From positions 1-46,755 of IMG/VR virus record IMGVR_UViG_3300032278_004247: a DNA stretch of 46,755 bases; one strand, given 5' to 3'. The translations under genes and the position numbers were made by a program. The notes under the pieces are model-generated. The model was not told the origin of the DNA. It saw nothing but the letters and a program-made list of their open reading frames with translations, and ran no database searches. Numbering within the stretch: the first letter of the stretch is position 1; every line of letters starts with the position of its first letter. Below are positions 30,596 to 37,187 of the stretch, one piece after another. The DNA comes from a virus.

Positions 30596-30859
30596 TCAGG
30601 GCTCCGTTTCCCCGGCGCAGAGGCGGGTAGGCTGCGGTTCCATGGGGGTGTAAACGCTATCAATAACCCGGCACCACTGGCCTTGAATCCAGAACGCCAC
30701 TTCATCGAAATACTGGTTGCAGGATGGGTCGTAGCCGTCCGGGTCGCGCGCTAGCAGCGTCACTTTTTCGTGGGGGTCCAGGTGGTACCGCTGGGCGTCG
30801 TACACCTCGCCTTCTTTCACGCCCAGGTGGTCATCGGTCTTGAGGATCATCACCTTCAT
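30596..30859 (-). CDS. Hypothetical protein (early operon)
   Basis: This 87-aa protein begins MKVMILKTDDHLGVKEGEVY and contains DPDGYDPSCNQYFDEVAFWI. A beta-rich small domain resembling phage proteins that describe 'KEGEVYEA' SH3-like openings. The start has AGGAGATGG just upstream and overlaps the preceding gene's stop (ATGA). Function unknown. Confidence 0.6.
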   Translation of the reverse strand: MKVMILKTDDHLGVKEGEVYDAQRYHLDPHEKVTLLARDPDGYDPSCNQYFDEVAFWIQGQWCRVIDSVYTPMEPQPTRLCAGETEP

Positions 30860-31050
30860 GAGCCATCTCCTTTCTTCGTGCGGCGGGCCTGGTCGCATTG
30901 GGCGTCATTGAGGGCCTTAACTGCCGCGCCGACCGGCACCATTCCCACCACCTTTGCACAGCAGGTATAAGCTACTTCCCGCGCCTCCGCGTGATCCGTG
31001 GAGATTTCCAGTAGATTGTCACCTTTCATGATCGCGTAAATTTTATTCAT
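30856..31050 (-). CDS. Hypothetical protein, paralogue of 43852-44124
   Basis: This 64-aa protein begins MNKIYAIMKGDNLLEISTDH and continues AREVAYTCCAKVVGMVP. The first ~40 residues align with the gene at 43852 (KIYAVMKGGEILDIST, TREIAETCCGSMVELVP), so the prophage carries two copies of this small domain in opposite early operons. TGATG overlap with the upstream gene sets the start at 31050. Unknown function; paired cysteines are conserved. Confidence 0.6.
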   Translation of the reverse strand: MNKIYAIMKGDNLLEISTDHAEAREVAYTCCAKVVGMVPVGAAVKALNDAQCDQARRTKKGDGS

Positions 31051-31271
31051 CACTCACCTTCCTTCCCTGCTTGAAGGCGGAGAATCGCGTCATAGGCTGC
31101 CGTCTCCACGACGTTGGAACAGGTGTTGCACAGGTCGAAATACTGGAAATGGCCGATCGGAGGGTAATACTCCATGTCGCCGGTGTGGCCGATGTGGGAA
31201 CGCATCTCGACGCGGCGTTTATGAGTGCCCGCCTCTTTCCGGCAGGCATCGCAGTAAGTAATCACGCTCAT
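31050..31271 (-). CDS. Hypothetical zinc-ribbon-like protein
   Basis: This 73-aa protein begins MSVITYCDACRKEAGTHKRR and has a second CxxC in FQYFDLCNTCSNVVETAAYD. Two CxxC knuckles about 45 residues apart suggest a zinc-binding fold. The last residues LQAGKEGE match the end of the gene at 43852-44124 (LLRAGKEGE). GGAGGG lies 10 nt upstream of the ATG, and the stop of the previous gene overlaps it (ATGA). Confidence 0.6.
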   Translation of the reverse strand: MSVITYCDACRKEAGTHKRRVEMRSHIGHTGDMEYYPPIGHFQYFDLCNTCSNVVETAAYDAILRLQAGKEGE

Positions 31272-32026
31272 GATTCGCCGCCCTCCTGTGTGCCGTGCAC
31301 ACAATCCCAGCACCGGTGAGCCTCTATGCTGTGAGCTGTAGTCATTTTCCCGCACTGACTGCATGCGGCAGAACGGCCTTTGCCTTCAATCTCCGAGGCA
31401 AGCACCGCCAAGGCCGACCGAAGCGCATTTTTCAGGTGCGTGCCGGAAAGCATCTTTCGCCGTAACTCAGCGGTTGGCAGCGCCCAGGCGAAAGCCCATG
31501 CCATTTCGTTCTCAAGATGCCCGCCAACCTCCGGAATCGCGGCGCTTGGCACTAGATCTCGCCTCCAGGCAGAAAGCAGAGGGTCAATCTCTTCGGCTTT
31601 TTCTTTCCATCCACTGGCCTCACCGAGGGCGCGCATCAGGCCCTGGGCGGATTGAATCCACTCCAGAACACCCTCTGGCACGGTTGCTTTCGGCGCTCCA
31701 CGCTTGAATAGCGCCGTGATGATACGCGAGTCCTCGGGGGCGGCATGCTCCGGCCCATCCGTAAATTCAGTCGGACGCCCGTTTACATCAGTGAAGCAGT
31801 AGGCAAAAGGCGCCTCATCCTCGGCATGGCCGAGGGAAGGCACAACCGCCCGATAACGGCTAGGAGGAAACGCCCGGAGGTCGTTTTGAATATCGTTCGG
31901 GAAGTCCTGCCAGCGTTCCCAATGCCCCACGGAGCAGAGCTGCAGCTGGCAGCCGTGGCGCTGGGCATTTTCCAGGGCTTCGTACGACTCCGGCCCATCC
32001 AGAACTATTCGGTATTGCTCGCTCAT
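31268..32026 (-). CDS. Hypothetical protein with C-terminal zinc knuckles
   Basis: This 252-aa protein begins MSEQYRIVLDGPESYEALEN. The N-terminal part contains LQLCSVGHWERWQDFPNDIQ and FAYCFTDVNGRPTEFTDGPE; the middle is helical (RRKMLSGTHLKNALRSALAV). The C-terminus has CSQCGKMTTAHSIEAHRCWD ending in CxxC, a likely zinc site. No family is recognised. Start chosen for GAGGT upstream. Part of the overlapping nin-like gene series. Confidence 0.6.
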   Translation of the reverse strand: MSEQYRIVLDGPESYEALENAQRHGCQLQLCSVGHWERWQDFPNDIQNDLRAFPPSRYRAVVPSLGHAEDEAPFAYCFTDVNGRPTEFTDGPEHAAPEDSRIITALFKRGAPKATVPEGVLEWIQSAQGLMRALGEASGWKEKAEEIDPLLSAWRRDLVPSAAIPEVGGHLENEMAWAFAWALPTAELRRKMLSGTHLKNALRSALAVLASEIEGKGRSAACSQCGKMTTAHSIEAHRCWDCVHGTQEGGES

Positions 32027-32033
32027 ATCAACC

Positions 32034-32405
32034 TCACTTGTGGTAGTCCTCAATCGCGGCCAGCACCTCCGCCGAACACGGCAGCTCGCCCTTCATGCGC
32101 CGGTAGTGCGCCACCAGGCCGGCAAATATCCGCTTCTCCATGCCCCGCCGGCCGATGTCCCGGGGTGAGCCGTAATACTCGGTGACGAACTGGGCGGTGT
32201 TTTTGTCGATGCTGGCCTCGTGCCGGTGGTGGCGCGGGCAAAGTGGGATCACAAAATCTTGGCCTATCCACACCTTCCGGTGCTTGCCGGTGGACCCGAC
32301 GCAGTGGTGAATCTCCGCCGGCATGCCGCAGCAGGCGCAGCCCTGGTCGCGGAGCCATTGATGCCACCGGCGCTGGGCTGCCGTGGGTGCTTTGCCGCCT
32401 TGCAT
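32034..32405 (-). CDS. Ref-like RecA-dependent HNH nuclease
   Basis: This 123-aa protein contains QGCACCGMPAEIHHCVGSTG, then VIPLCPRHHRHEASIDKNTA. The CxxC, IHH and PLCP.HH motifs are those of the phage recombination enhancement (Ref, PF16786-type) HNH nuclease family, which cuts at RecA-formed D-loops. The start at 32405 overlaps the upstream stop (ATGA); a longer frame would lie in that gene. It likely takes part in phage recombination with the ERF/exonuclease pair. Confidence 0.78.
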   Translation of the reverse strand: MQGGKAPTAAQRRWHQWLRDQGCACCGMPAEIHHCVGSTGKHRKVWIGQDFVIPLCPRHHRHEASIDKNTAQFVTEYYGSPRDIGRRGMEKRIFAGLVAHYRRMKGELPCSAEVLAAIEDYHK

Positions 32406-32635
32406 CAGCTCCACCTCCACTGGCGACCAAAAATCACAACGCCAACGCACTTAAACCAGGAAATGACAGGCGGCCCGTTTAATGGCCGGCCCAGCTCCTC
32501 GGAATGCTCTTGAATAAAATCCTCTACCTTGTCCATCTGCCGGGTAATCGACCCGGTCACCAAAAATTCTCGACGGGAAACGATAGCGCCGCCTGGATAA
32601 GATCCTCTGCTGACCACAAAATAGATTCGCTTCAC
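32405..32635 (-). CDS. Hypothetical protein (early operon)
   Basis: This 76-aa protein reads MKRIYFVVSRGSYPGGAIVS and ends ISWFKCVGVVIFGRQWRWS. The start codon is GTG at 32635, overlapping the upstream stop (GTGA) with GGGGGTGG before it. A weakly hydrophobic strand lies near the C-terminus. No family recognised. Confidence 0.5.
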   Translation of the reverse strand: MKRIYFVVSRGSYPGGAIVSRREFLVTGSITRQMDKVEDFIQEHSEELGRPLNGPPVISWFKCVGVVIFGRQWRWS

Positions 32636-33102
32636 GCTGCCACCCCCAGCAGATTGCTCATCTGCTCGATCTGGTCCTGGGTCAGCCCGCTCCAGTACAT
32701 GTCGATGATGTGCTGGCAGAACTGGCCGTAGACCTGCTGGAATTCACCTTCGTCCATCTGGTCGAAGGACATGGATTTAGGCCACCGCTGGCTGACCACG
32801 CCGTAGCCGGGCACCTTCACGTCCATGCGCTCGCAGCCGATGTCCGCCTCGAATTGCAGGCGTTTCAGTACGCTGTGCGCATCCATGTTGGTGAAGTCGT
32901 CCAGGTTCTCGATCAGCAACTGGGCCAGTTTGTGTGCCCGCTTCCAGGCGGTGGGATTGCGCGCTTTCTTCGGGTCGGCAGACACCAGGTCGCCCCGGCG
33001 AATCTTCCGCTGACGGAGCAACTGCTTACTCAGGTCGTCAGCCGGCACGAAAGCCCCGTCATCGGTAACGCGGAGCAGGACCGTGCGTTTCTGTTTAGCC
33101 AT
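32632..33102 (-). CDS. DUF1367 family nin-region protein
   Basis: This 156-aa protein begins MAKQKRTVLLRVTDDGAFVP and continues RRGDLVSADPKKARNPTAWK, RAHKLAQLLIENLDDF. The pattern (PADD..., GD.V.A..KK.RN....R.HKL..L..EN...F) is that of DUF1367 proteins from lambdoid nin regions, distantly like NinB. Function is unknown, with possible roles in recombination. The start has GGAGGTGG 5 nt upstream. Confidence 0.78.
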   Translation of the reverse strand: MAKQKRTVLLRVTDDGAFVPADDLSKQLLRQRKIRRGDLVSADPKKARNPTAWKRAHKLAQLLIENLDDFTNMDAHSVLKRLQFEADIGCERMDVKVPGYGVVSQRWPKSMSFDQMDEGEFQQVYGQFCQHIIDMYWSGLTQDQIEQMSNLLGVAA

Positions 33103-33256
33103 GCACCACCTCCAGAATCTCCATCCCATGCGCCCGGTGTTTCGCCACAACCGCCATGCCCTCGGGCGTGTTGACGATGGCCTGGGGCCAGCCGGTCATT
33201 TCGGCCTGGAACTGGGCCTCTTCCAGAGCGGCTTGGGTGTCGGTGAATGGGGTCAT
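33095..33256 (-). CDS. Small hypothetical protein (early operon)
   Basis: This 53-aa protein begins MTPFTDTQAALEEAQFQAEM and contains GWPQAIVNTPEGMAVVAKH. GAGGAGGCGG precedes the ATG at 33256, and both ends overlap neighbouring genes. It looks like a small helix-strand protein of a type common in phage early operons. No function assigned. Confidence 0.6.
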   Translation of the reverse strand: MTPFTDTQAALEEAQFQAEMTGWPQAIVNTPEGMAVVAKHRAHGMEILEVVHG

Positions 33257-33564
33257 GCCGCCTCCTCGCCCGCCGGCGCAGGCAGGGAAACCATGTGCAC
33301 GTTCCGGCCGGTAATCGGGCACCGGCGCAGATCCTCGGACTCCACCAGCCGCCGGGCGGCGACCAGGGCGTTGGTACGCGCCGCCACGGTGGACGTTTCC
33401 AGGCCGGTGATGGTGGCGATCTGCCGGCGGCTGACCCATCCATCGGTGTGCTGGCCGGTGCGGATCAGCAGGGCGACTCCGGCGAGCACCTGGCGTTGCT
33501 GCCGGCCCAGGTCGGCGGTCTTGAGGGTGTCGTAGGCCATGAGGCTGGATTCGCGGACGTTCAT
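33253..33564 (-). CDS. Winged-helix DNA-binding protein
   Basis: This 103-aa protein has a helix-turn-helix core: TGQHTDGWVSRRQIATITGL followed by ETSTVAARTNALVAARRLVE, then a wing-like CPITGRNVHMVSL. This is the build of small winged-helix regulators of phage early operons. GGAGG lies 9 nt upstream of the ATG at 33564. Its targets are unknown; it could control the nin-like genes or replication. Confidence 0.7.
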   Translation of the reverse strand: MNVRESSLMAYDTLKTADLGRQQRQVLAGVALLIRTGQHTDGWVSRRQIATITGLETSTVAARTNALVAARRLVESEDLRRCPITGRNVHMVSLPAPAGEEAA

Positions 33565-33737
33565 TGGGAGTCCTCCACTTGGCAGGTGATGACTGCGCCG
33601 CCGAAGTCGTGCGCGCCGGTCTGCTTGCAGTCGATCAGGATCAGAACTTCGGTGGCCGTCGCCCCCAGCTGCATGAGGCCGATCATGGCGATCGAGGCAG
33701 CCACAACCACGGCAATAGACACAAATGCGTTTCTCAT
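33561..33737 (-). CDS. Small membrane or secreted protein (early operon)
   Basis: This 58-aa protein has an N-terminal hydrophobic segment (FVSIAVVVAASIAMIGLMQL), probably a membrane anchor or signal. A short outer part with two cysteines (LIDCKQTGAHDFGGAVITCQ) follows. Its ATG overlaps the stop of the replication gene (ATGA). Unknown role. Confidence 0.6.
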   Translation of the reverse strand: MRNAFVSIAVVVAASIAMIGLMQLGATATEVLILIDCKQTGAHDFGGAVITCQVEDSQ

Positions 33738-34387
33738 CACGCCACCTCGCTCTTGCTGGTCAGTCGGCCCGCCACGCCATCCAGCGCGTCGGACAGTCGG
33801 TTGATGCCGGGTTGTGCCTCGGCGCCCTGCTTCATCACGGCGAGGCATTTCTGCGGGTTGCCGATCAGGCGCGGCTCCGGCACGAACTGGTCATGCTCCC
33901 CGGCGTTCGTCGCCTCGCTCATGCCCAGCAGCTTCGACGGGTGTCGCTCCGGCGGGCGGGAGATGTACGCCTGATAGCGTTTCTTGAACTCGTTGCCCTT
34001 GAACGGCAGATCGCGGTCGGTCACGTCGCACAGCTTGATCCAGCCGCCCATTTCCTCGAGGACCGCCATGGTGCGCGGGTCGTCGAACACCACGGATTCG
34101 TACGGGCCGACGCGGCGAATGGCGTCCTCGACCTTGGCCCAAGCGGACAGCGCCCGGGTGTCACCGTCGCCCTCGATGTGGCGCACGATGTCGGCGGGCT
34201 TGGGCACGAAATCGCCGTGCTGGGTGTCGTTGACGTGGGCGGTCAGGGCTTGCTTGATCGCGTCCAGGTCGAAGCGCCGCAGTGCGTTGAACATCAGGTC
34301 CAGGGCGCCATCGGATGGCGGCTTGCCGTACACCTCGCACACCTGGGTCCACAGCGTCACAAACTCGGGGTAGTCGTTCGCGTTCAT
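33737..34387 (-). CDS. Replication P-like protein (putative helicase loader)
   Basis: This 216-aa protein begins MNANDYPEFVTLWTQVCEVY. It has DGALDLMFNALRRFDLDAIK and QALTAHVNDTQHGDFVPKPA, then DRDLPFKGNEFKKRYQAYIS. The N-terminal region matches the DUF6475-type family found next to O-like genes in prophages, with the ADI.RH.EG motif shared with loader-type proteins. It overlaps the O-like gene by ATGA, the order O-P of lambda. A helicase-loading role is inferred from that context. Confidence 0.7.
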   Translation of the reverse strand: MNANDYPEFVTLWTQVCEVYGKPPSDGALDLMFNALRRFDLDAIKQALTAHVNDTQHGDFVPKPADIVRHIEGDGDTRALSAWAKVEDAIRRVGPYESVVFDDPRTMAVLEEMGGWIKLCDVTDRDLPFKGNEFKKRYQAYISRPPERHPSKLLGMSEATNAGEHDQFVPEPRLIGNPQKCLAVMKQGAEAQPGINRLSDALDGVAGRLTSKSEVA

Positions 34388-35250
34388 TGGATGATCCCTC
34401 GCTCTCTCGCCATGCGCTGACCGCGCTCGTGGGGGGTTTCCTGGCGTTGTCCGGAGCCACCACCAGGGGGCGGCGGCGTCCAGTCGTCCAGGTAGTGCTC
34501 GCTGGGGCCGAAGAACGTGGCGCCTTGCTTCACGAATTCGGTGCCGGTCTTACCGGTGATCCGGCAGAACGCGGCGTAGCGCTGGACACCGGCCAGGATG
34601 TCATCAGGATCAGCCCCAGCTTTGACACGGGCCTCCCAGGCCTTGCAGGCATCGCGTTTGTTGTTTCCTGGTCGCTTGGGATACCCCTTCCACGCTTGCT
34701 CGAACTCGTCGGGGTATGTGAGCTTGCGCTGCTTGCCAGCGCTGCCCGCCGGAGGCGGAGACTCGCCTTCGCTTGGCTTGGCTTGACTAGACTTGGCTTG
34801 ACTAGGCTTAGAGTCGGCACTGTCGTCAGGACTGTAGTCGCCACTACTGTTCTCTGTGCTTTCTTCACTGCTGTCCGGTTCATCGCTCTGAGGCGCCTTT
34901 GCTTCGACCGGGCTATGCGGAACGCAGAACGACTCTTTGGCTCGGGATAGCTTCGAAGCGACCCATCGCGGCGCGTGTTCCTGCCAGTCGTGAACGATGT
35001 AGCGGTGGGCGGGATGCTCGTCGATGAACCCTGCTTCGCAGAGTGCAGTCACGAATACAGTCGGGTCTCCACTCCACTGTGACGCGCGGGCTATGGCACC
35101 GTCCGGCCACTTGCCGACGTTGCCGTGCGGGGTCTTCTGAGCAACGAACGCCCACAGCAACTCCAGGTGCCCGATTGCCTGCGGCAGGATCACATCGAGC
35201 CGAGCAGCGAAATCCAGAGTCTTGGGGTGATCCAGTCCGTCGAGCTTCAT
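34384..35250 (-). CDS. Replication initiator O-like protein
   Basis: This 288-aa protein begins MKLDGLDHPKTLDFAARLDV. An N-terminal winged-helix-like region (about 1-100, with LEAG-type CEAGFIDEHPAHRYIVHDWQ) is followed by a Ser/Asp/Lys-rich linker at about 115-170 containing SQAKSSQAKPS. The C-terminal domain has YPDEFEQAWKGYPKRPGNNK, then GVQRYAAFCRITGKTGTEFV and QGATFFGPSEHYLDDW, common in phage replisome-organiser proteins. The linker DNA holds tandem repeats, as lambda O holds ori. It precedes the P-like gene. Confidence 0.78.
   Translation of the reverse strand: MKLDGLDHPKTLDFAARLDVILPQAIGHLELLWAFVAQKTPHGNVGKWPDGAIARASQWSGDPTVFVTALCEAGFIDEHPAHRYIVHDWQEHAPRWVASKLSRAKESFCVPHSPVEAKAPQSDEPDSSEESTENSSGDYSPDDSADSKPSQAKSSQAKPSEGESPPPAGSAGKQRKLTYPDEFEQAWKGYPKRPGNNKRDACKAWEARVKAGADPDDILAGVQRYAAFCRITGKTGTEFVKQGATFFGPSEHYLDDWTPPPPGGGSGQRQETPHERGQRMARERGIIQ
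34777..34806. repeat. Tandem repeats inside the O-like gene, candidate replication origin
   Basis: cttggcttgactag occurs at 34777-34790 and 34792-34805, period 15, with weaker repeats either side. A perfect inverted repeat GTAGT-cgcc-ACTAC follows at 34834-34847. The repeats code for SQAKx in the linker. In lambda the origin iterons also lie in the middle of O. Two clear copies are fewer than lambda's four, so this is a candidate only. Confidence 0.45.
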
Positions 35251-35309
35251 GGTGCCCCCCGCTGGTAAATTTGATCTGGCTTTGCCATACTTCCTCCAGT
35301 CCTATCTAA

Positions 35310-35344
35310 AGCCCCGGTTCCGCCTGCAAGCGCCGGGGCTTTTT
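35310..35344 (+). terminator. Terminator between the O-like and cII-like genes
   Basis: AGCCCCGG (35310-35317) pairs with CCGGGGCT (35333-35340) around a 15-nt loop, followed by TTTTT on the plus strand. On the minus strand the tract is only TTTAGAT, so it is stronger for plus transcripts. The gap 35251-35441 holds this hairpin and no recognisable gene. Confidence 0.6.
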
Positions 35345-35435
35345 CGTGTTTGGGCGGTAGCCCGCTACCCTCACCACTGCGCAGGTGACGCGATTCCCGG
35401 TATGCTGAACGAGCGACCAGACAGCACCGGAGAAT

Positions 35436-35696
35436 TCAGTCATGCGTGAAATCGCTTTTAAGTGCCCTCAGTGCGGCCATAAGACCCTCAAGACCACTCC
35501 CGACCCCGATAAGGAGACGCCCGTCGTCTGCGACCGTTGTGGCAAAAAGACGCCCTACGGGGATCTCGTGAAGGACGTCGAGAAACAGGCGGCCAAAGCT
35601 TTCGAGGACCGGTTTCGGGACATCTTCAAGAAGTAGCTGGGCCTCGCTGAGGTAGGCGCGGAGCGGCGCTGTGTCGACCTGAAGGGTTACGTTCAT
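35436..35696 (-). CDS. Possible gene antisense to the zinc-ribbon gene
   Basis: This 86-aa frame starts MNVTLQVDTAPLRAYLSEAQ. Its ATG overlaps the cII-like stop (ATGA) after GGGGGTGACGC, so it would be translated with that gene. It covers the whole zinc-ribbon gene on the other strand. The zinc-ribbon frame is the better supported of the two, but the coupling and ribosome site here argue that this is not just a shadow. No family recognised. Confidence 0.35.
   Translation of the reverse strand: MNVTLQVDTAPLRAYLSEAQLLLEDVPKPVLESFGRLFLDVLHEIPVGRLFATTVADDGRLLIGVGSGLEGLMAALRALKSDFTHD
35442..35636 (+). CDS. ECs_2282-type small zinc-ribbon protein
   Basis: This 64-aa protein reads MREIAFKCPQCGHKTLKTTP, with a second knuckle VVCDRCGKKTPYGDLVKDVE and a helical basic tail ending RFRDIFKK. 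It matches small phage zinc-ribbon proteins of the ECs_2282 type (KCP.CG ... C..CG.....D). GGAG lies 10 nt upstream of the ATG. It is transcribed against the early operon, between the O-like and cII-like genes, where lambda has the oop antisense unit. Role unknown. Confidence 0.78.
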   Translation: MREIAFKCPQCGHKTLKTTPDPDKETPVVCDRCGKKTPYGDLVKDVEKQAAKAFEDRFRDIFKK

Positions 35697-36079
35697 GCGT
35701 CACCCCCAAACAGGCGCTCCGCACGCTCAGCGATCTTTGCAAGCGCCTTGGTGGCGCCGATGTATTCCCGCTGGAGCTTCGCCCGTTCGTCCTCCGGCTC
35801 GAGCGGCTGCGGGCGGCTGTATCCGCATTCATCGGCCATGAAGAACATGGCGGCGGACGAACCCTGCTCCCGGGCGCGGCGCATGATGAAAAGCATCTGT
35901 TCCAGGCCTAGCTTCTCGGCCTTGGCCGTATTGATGCAGTCGGAAAGCCAGCGGCCCGCAGCTTGCGGGTCCGCTTCCGGCTTGAGCATCGCGCCCACCA
36001 CCTTCGGCCCGCCCAGCATCAGGATGTCGGTGCGAAGCGCCTCGAAGATGTCTTCGTGAAAGAGGGTTGCCTGCTCCAT
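35693..36079 (-). CDS. CII-like phage regulatory protein
   Basis: This 128-aa protein begins MEQATLFHEDIFEALRTDIL, then GGPKVVGAMLKPEADPQAAG and WLSDCINTAKAEKLGLEQML. This helix-turn-helix-like layout (a short N-terminal helix, 'K.VG..L.PE.DP..AGRWL..C.N......L...') is that of phage CII/CP76-type regulators encoded after cro. The start at 36079 has AGGAGAGAG 6 nt upstream. A role as activator of lysogeny promoters is inferred from position between cro and O. Confidence 0.75.
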   Translation of the reverse strand: MEQATLFHEDIFEALRTDILMLGGPKVVGAMLKPEADPQAAGRWLSDCINTAKAEKLGLEQMLFIMRRAREQGSSAAMFFMADECGYSRPQPLEPEDERAKLQREYIGATKALAKIAERAERLFGGDA

Positions 36080-36142
36080 CCGTCTCTCTCCTACTCGTTC
36101 CCACGCCGTCGGAAGGCGTCGGAAGCCTGATTTCGGCCAAAT

Positions 36143-36181
36143 AAAAAGCGCCCCGGTCAGGCAGCGCGTGATCCGGGGCGC
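36143..36181 (-). terminator. Terminator at the end of cro (tR1-like)
   Basis: On the minus strand, GCGCCCCGG (36181-36173), 16-nt loop, CCGGGGCGC (36156-36148), then TTTTT (36147-36143). The stem begins inside the last codons of cro. It separates cro from the cII-like gene, as tR1 does in lambda. Confidence 0.85.
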
Positions 36182-36387
36182 AATTTCTCGCGCAGTTCGT
36201 CGGCGGTGAATTTGCCGTCCGAGGCTTCGGCCAGCAGGTCGGCGTAGTTCGTTTCGCCGGTGTAATCGGTCCTGGGGAGGGAGCCGCTGTCCAGCCACTT
36301 GTACATGGCGCGAGGGCTGATCCCGCAGATTGTGGAGGCCGCTTTGACGCCACCAACCGAGTCGATAACTGATTTGAAGAAGGACAT
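36157..36387 (-). CDS. cro: Cro-like repressor
   Basis: This 76-aa protein has a YdaS/Cro-type helix-turn-helix: VIDSVGGVKAASTICGISPR, AMYKWLDSGSLPRTDYTGET, then NYADLLAEASDGKFTADELR. It is the first gene of the leftward-read early operon and divergent from the CI-type gene, with three operators between them. Expected to repress pRM and then pR during lytic growth. The 3' end overlaps a strong terminator. Confidence 0.85.
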   Translation of the reverse strand: MSFFKSVIDSVGGVKAASTICGISPRAMYKWLDSGSLPRTDYTGETNYADLLAEASDGKFTADELREKLRPGSRAA

Positions 36388-36402
36388 AGTTCCGGTTCCG
36401 AT

Positions 36403-36419
36403 ATGTACTTTCGGTACAT
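36403..36419. promoter_or_regulatory. Operator O1 (OR1-like)
   Basis: ATGTAC-tttcg-GTACAT, a perfect 6-bp inverted repeat and the best match to the shared 17-bp motif. It lies just downstream of the pR -10, covering the pR start region. Confidence 0.85.
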
Positions 36420-36447
36420 CTTATAACGGAACTGAAAGTACATTCAA
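36420..36447 (-). promoter_or_regulatory. Promoter pR of the cro operon
   Basis: On the minus strand, TTGAAT (36447-36442), 16-nt spacer, TATAAG (36425-36420). Operator O2 fills the spacer and O1 covers the start, so repressor binding would block it. cro starts about 30 nt downstream. Confidence 0.8.
36427..36443. promoter_or_regulatory. Operator O2 (OR2-like)
   Basis: Read on the minus strand, ATGTACTTTCAGTTCCG, one good half (ATGTAC) and one diverged half. It is centred 24 bp from O1, sits between pR hexamers and covers the pRM -35. Confidence 0.7.
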
Positions 36448-36460
36448 GAAGAAAGATAAT
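36432..36460 (+). promoter_or_regulatory. Promoter pRM of the cI-type gene, probably giving a leaderless mRNA
   Basis: CTGAAA (36432-36437), 17-nt spacer, GATAAT (36455-36460). The expected start, 7 nt downstream, is the A of the cI ATG at 36467. No convincing Shine-Dalgarno precedes the ATG, in line with a leaderless message as for lambda cI from pRM. Confidence 0.7.
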
Positions 36461-36475
36461 GTACCTATGGTTCAT
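36459..36475. promoter_or_regulatory. Operator O3 (OR3-like) over the cI start
   Basis: ATGTAC-ctatg-GTTCAT, centred 32 bp from O2. It overlaps the pRM start site and the first codons of cI, so binding there would shut off cI, as OR3 does in lambda. Confidence 0.75.
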
Positions 36476-37165
36476 GCTGACGAAGTGCGAAAACGGTTCT
36501 CCGCGCGCCTGCGCCGCGCCACCGCAAACGAGGGGTGGCCGGAGCGGGGCGCGGGCGCTCGCCTTGCCAAGCTGGCCGGCGCCACCCCGAAGGCCGCGAG
36601 CAAATGGCTCAACGGCGAGGCCATGCCCCGGCAGGAAAAGCTGGGCGTCATAGCAAAGGCGCTGCGGGTCAGCCAGCAATGGCTTCAATATGGTGAGGGC
36701 TCCATGGTGGCGGGCGTTGCCGAGGAGCTGGAGCCGTGGGGCGATGACGTGGCGCCGGGGCCGGCCAATCACGGCAGCATCCCCATCATCAGCTATGTGC
36801 AGGCCGGCGAGTTCTGCGAAGCGGAGGACCCGTTCGAGCCGGGCATGGCCGACGAATGGCTGCCCTTCCGCCCGCCAGGGGCGGGGCCGCGCACCTATGC
36901 CCTGCGCGTCGACGGCGAAAGCAATTTCCCTCGCATCCGCAGCGGCGAGATCGTCATTGTGGACCCTGACCGTGCGCCGGATAGCGGCAAATTCGTGGTG
37001 GCCAAGCGCCACAGCGACGCGAAGGTCACCCTCAAGATGATCCAGTTCAACGAGGGCGAGCCGTTCCTGAAACCCGGCAACCCGGACTGGCCGGAGCCGA
37101 TCATCAAGATCGACGGCGGATGGAGCATCTGCGGCGTAGTGATCGGCAAGTACGACCCGATGTAA
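36467..37165 (+). CDS. CI-type repressor with S24 self-cleavage domain
   Basis: This 232-aa repressor maintains lysogeny. The N-terminal helix-turn-helix is ARLAKLAGATPKAASKWLNG (about 31-50). The linker carries the cleavage site in IISYVQAGEF (A113-G114). The S24 domain has LRVDGESNFPRIRSGE with catalytic S152 and a lysine in DAKVTLKMIQ (K190 likely), so RecA-stimulated cleavage is expected. In the usual GDSM motif, N replaces M. The start at 36467 fits the operator and promoter layout; the longer frame to 36299 would extend back through cro. Confidence 0.9.
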   Translation: MVHADEVRKRFSARLRRATANEGWPERGAGARLAKLAGATPKAASKWLNGEAMPRQEKLGVIAKALRVSQQWLQYGEGSMVAGVAEELEPWGDDVAPGPANHGSIPIISYVQAGEFCEAEDPFEPGMADEWLPFRPPGAGPRTYALRVDGESNFPRIRSGEIVIVDPDRAPDSGKFVVAKRHSDAKVTLKMIQFNEGEPFLKPGNPDWPEPIIKIDGGWSICGVVIGKYDPM

Positions 37166-37187
37166 TAACAACAACCCAGGAGGGGAT

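Noticed and set aside
34834-34847. Inverted repeat GTAGT-cgcc-ACTAC as a terminator
   Set aside because: Inside the O-like coding sequence and with no T-run; kept only as part of the origin candidate.
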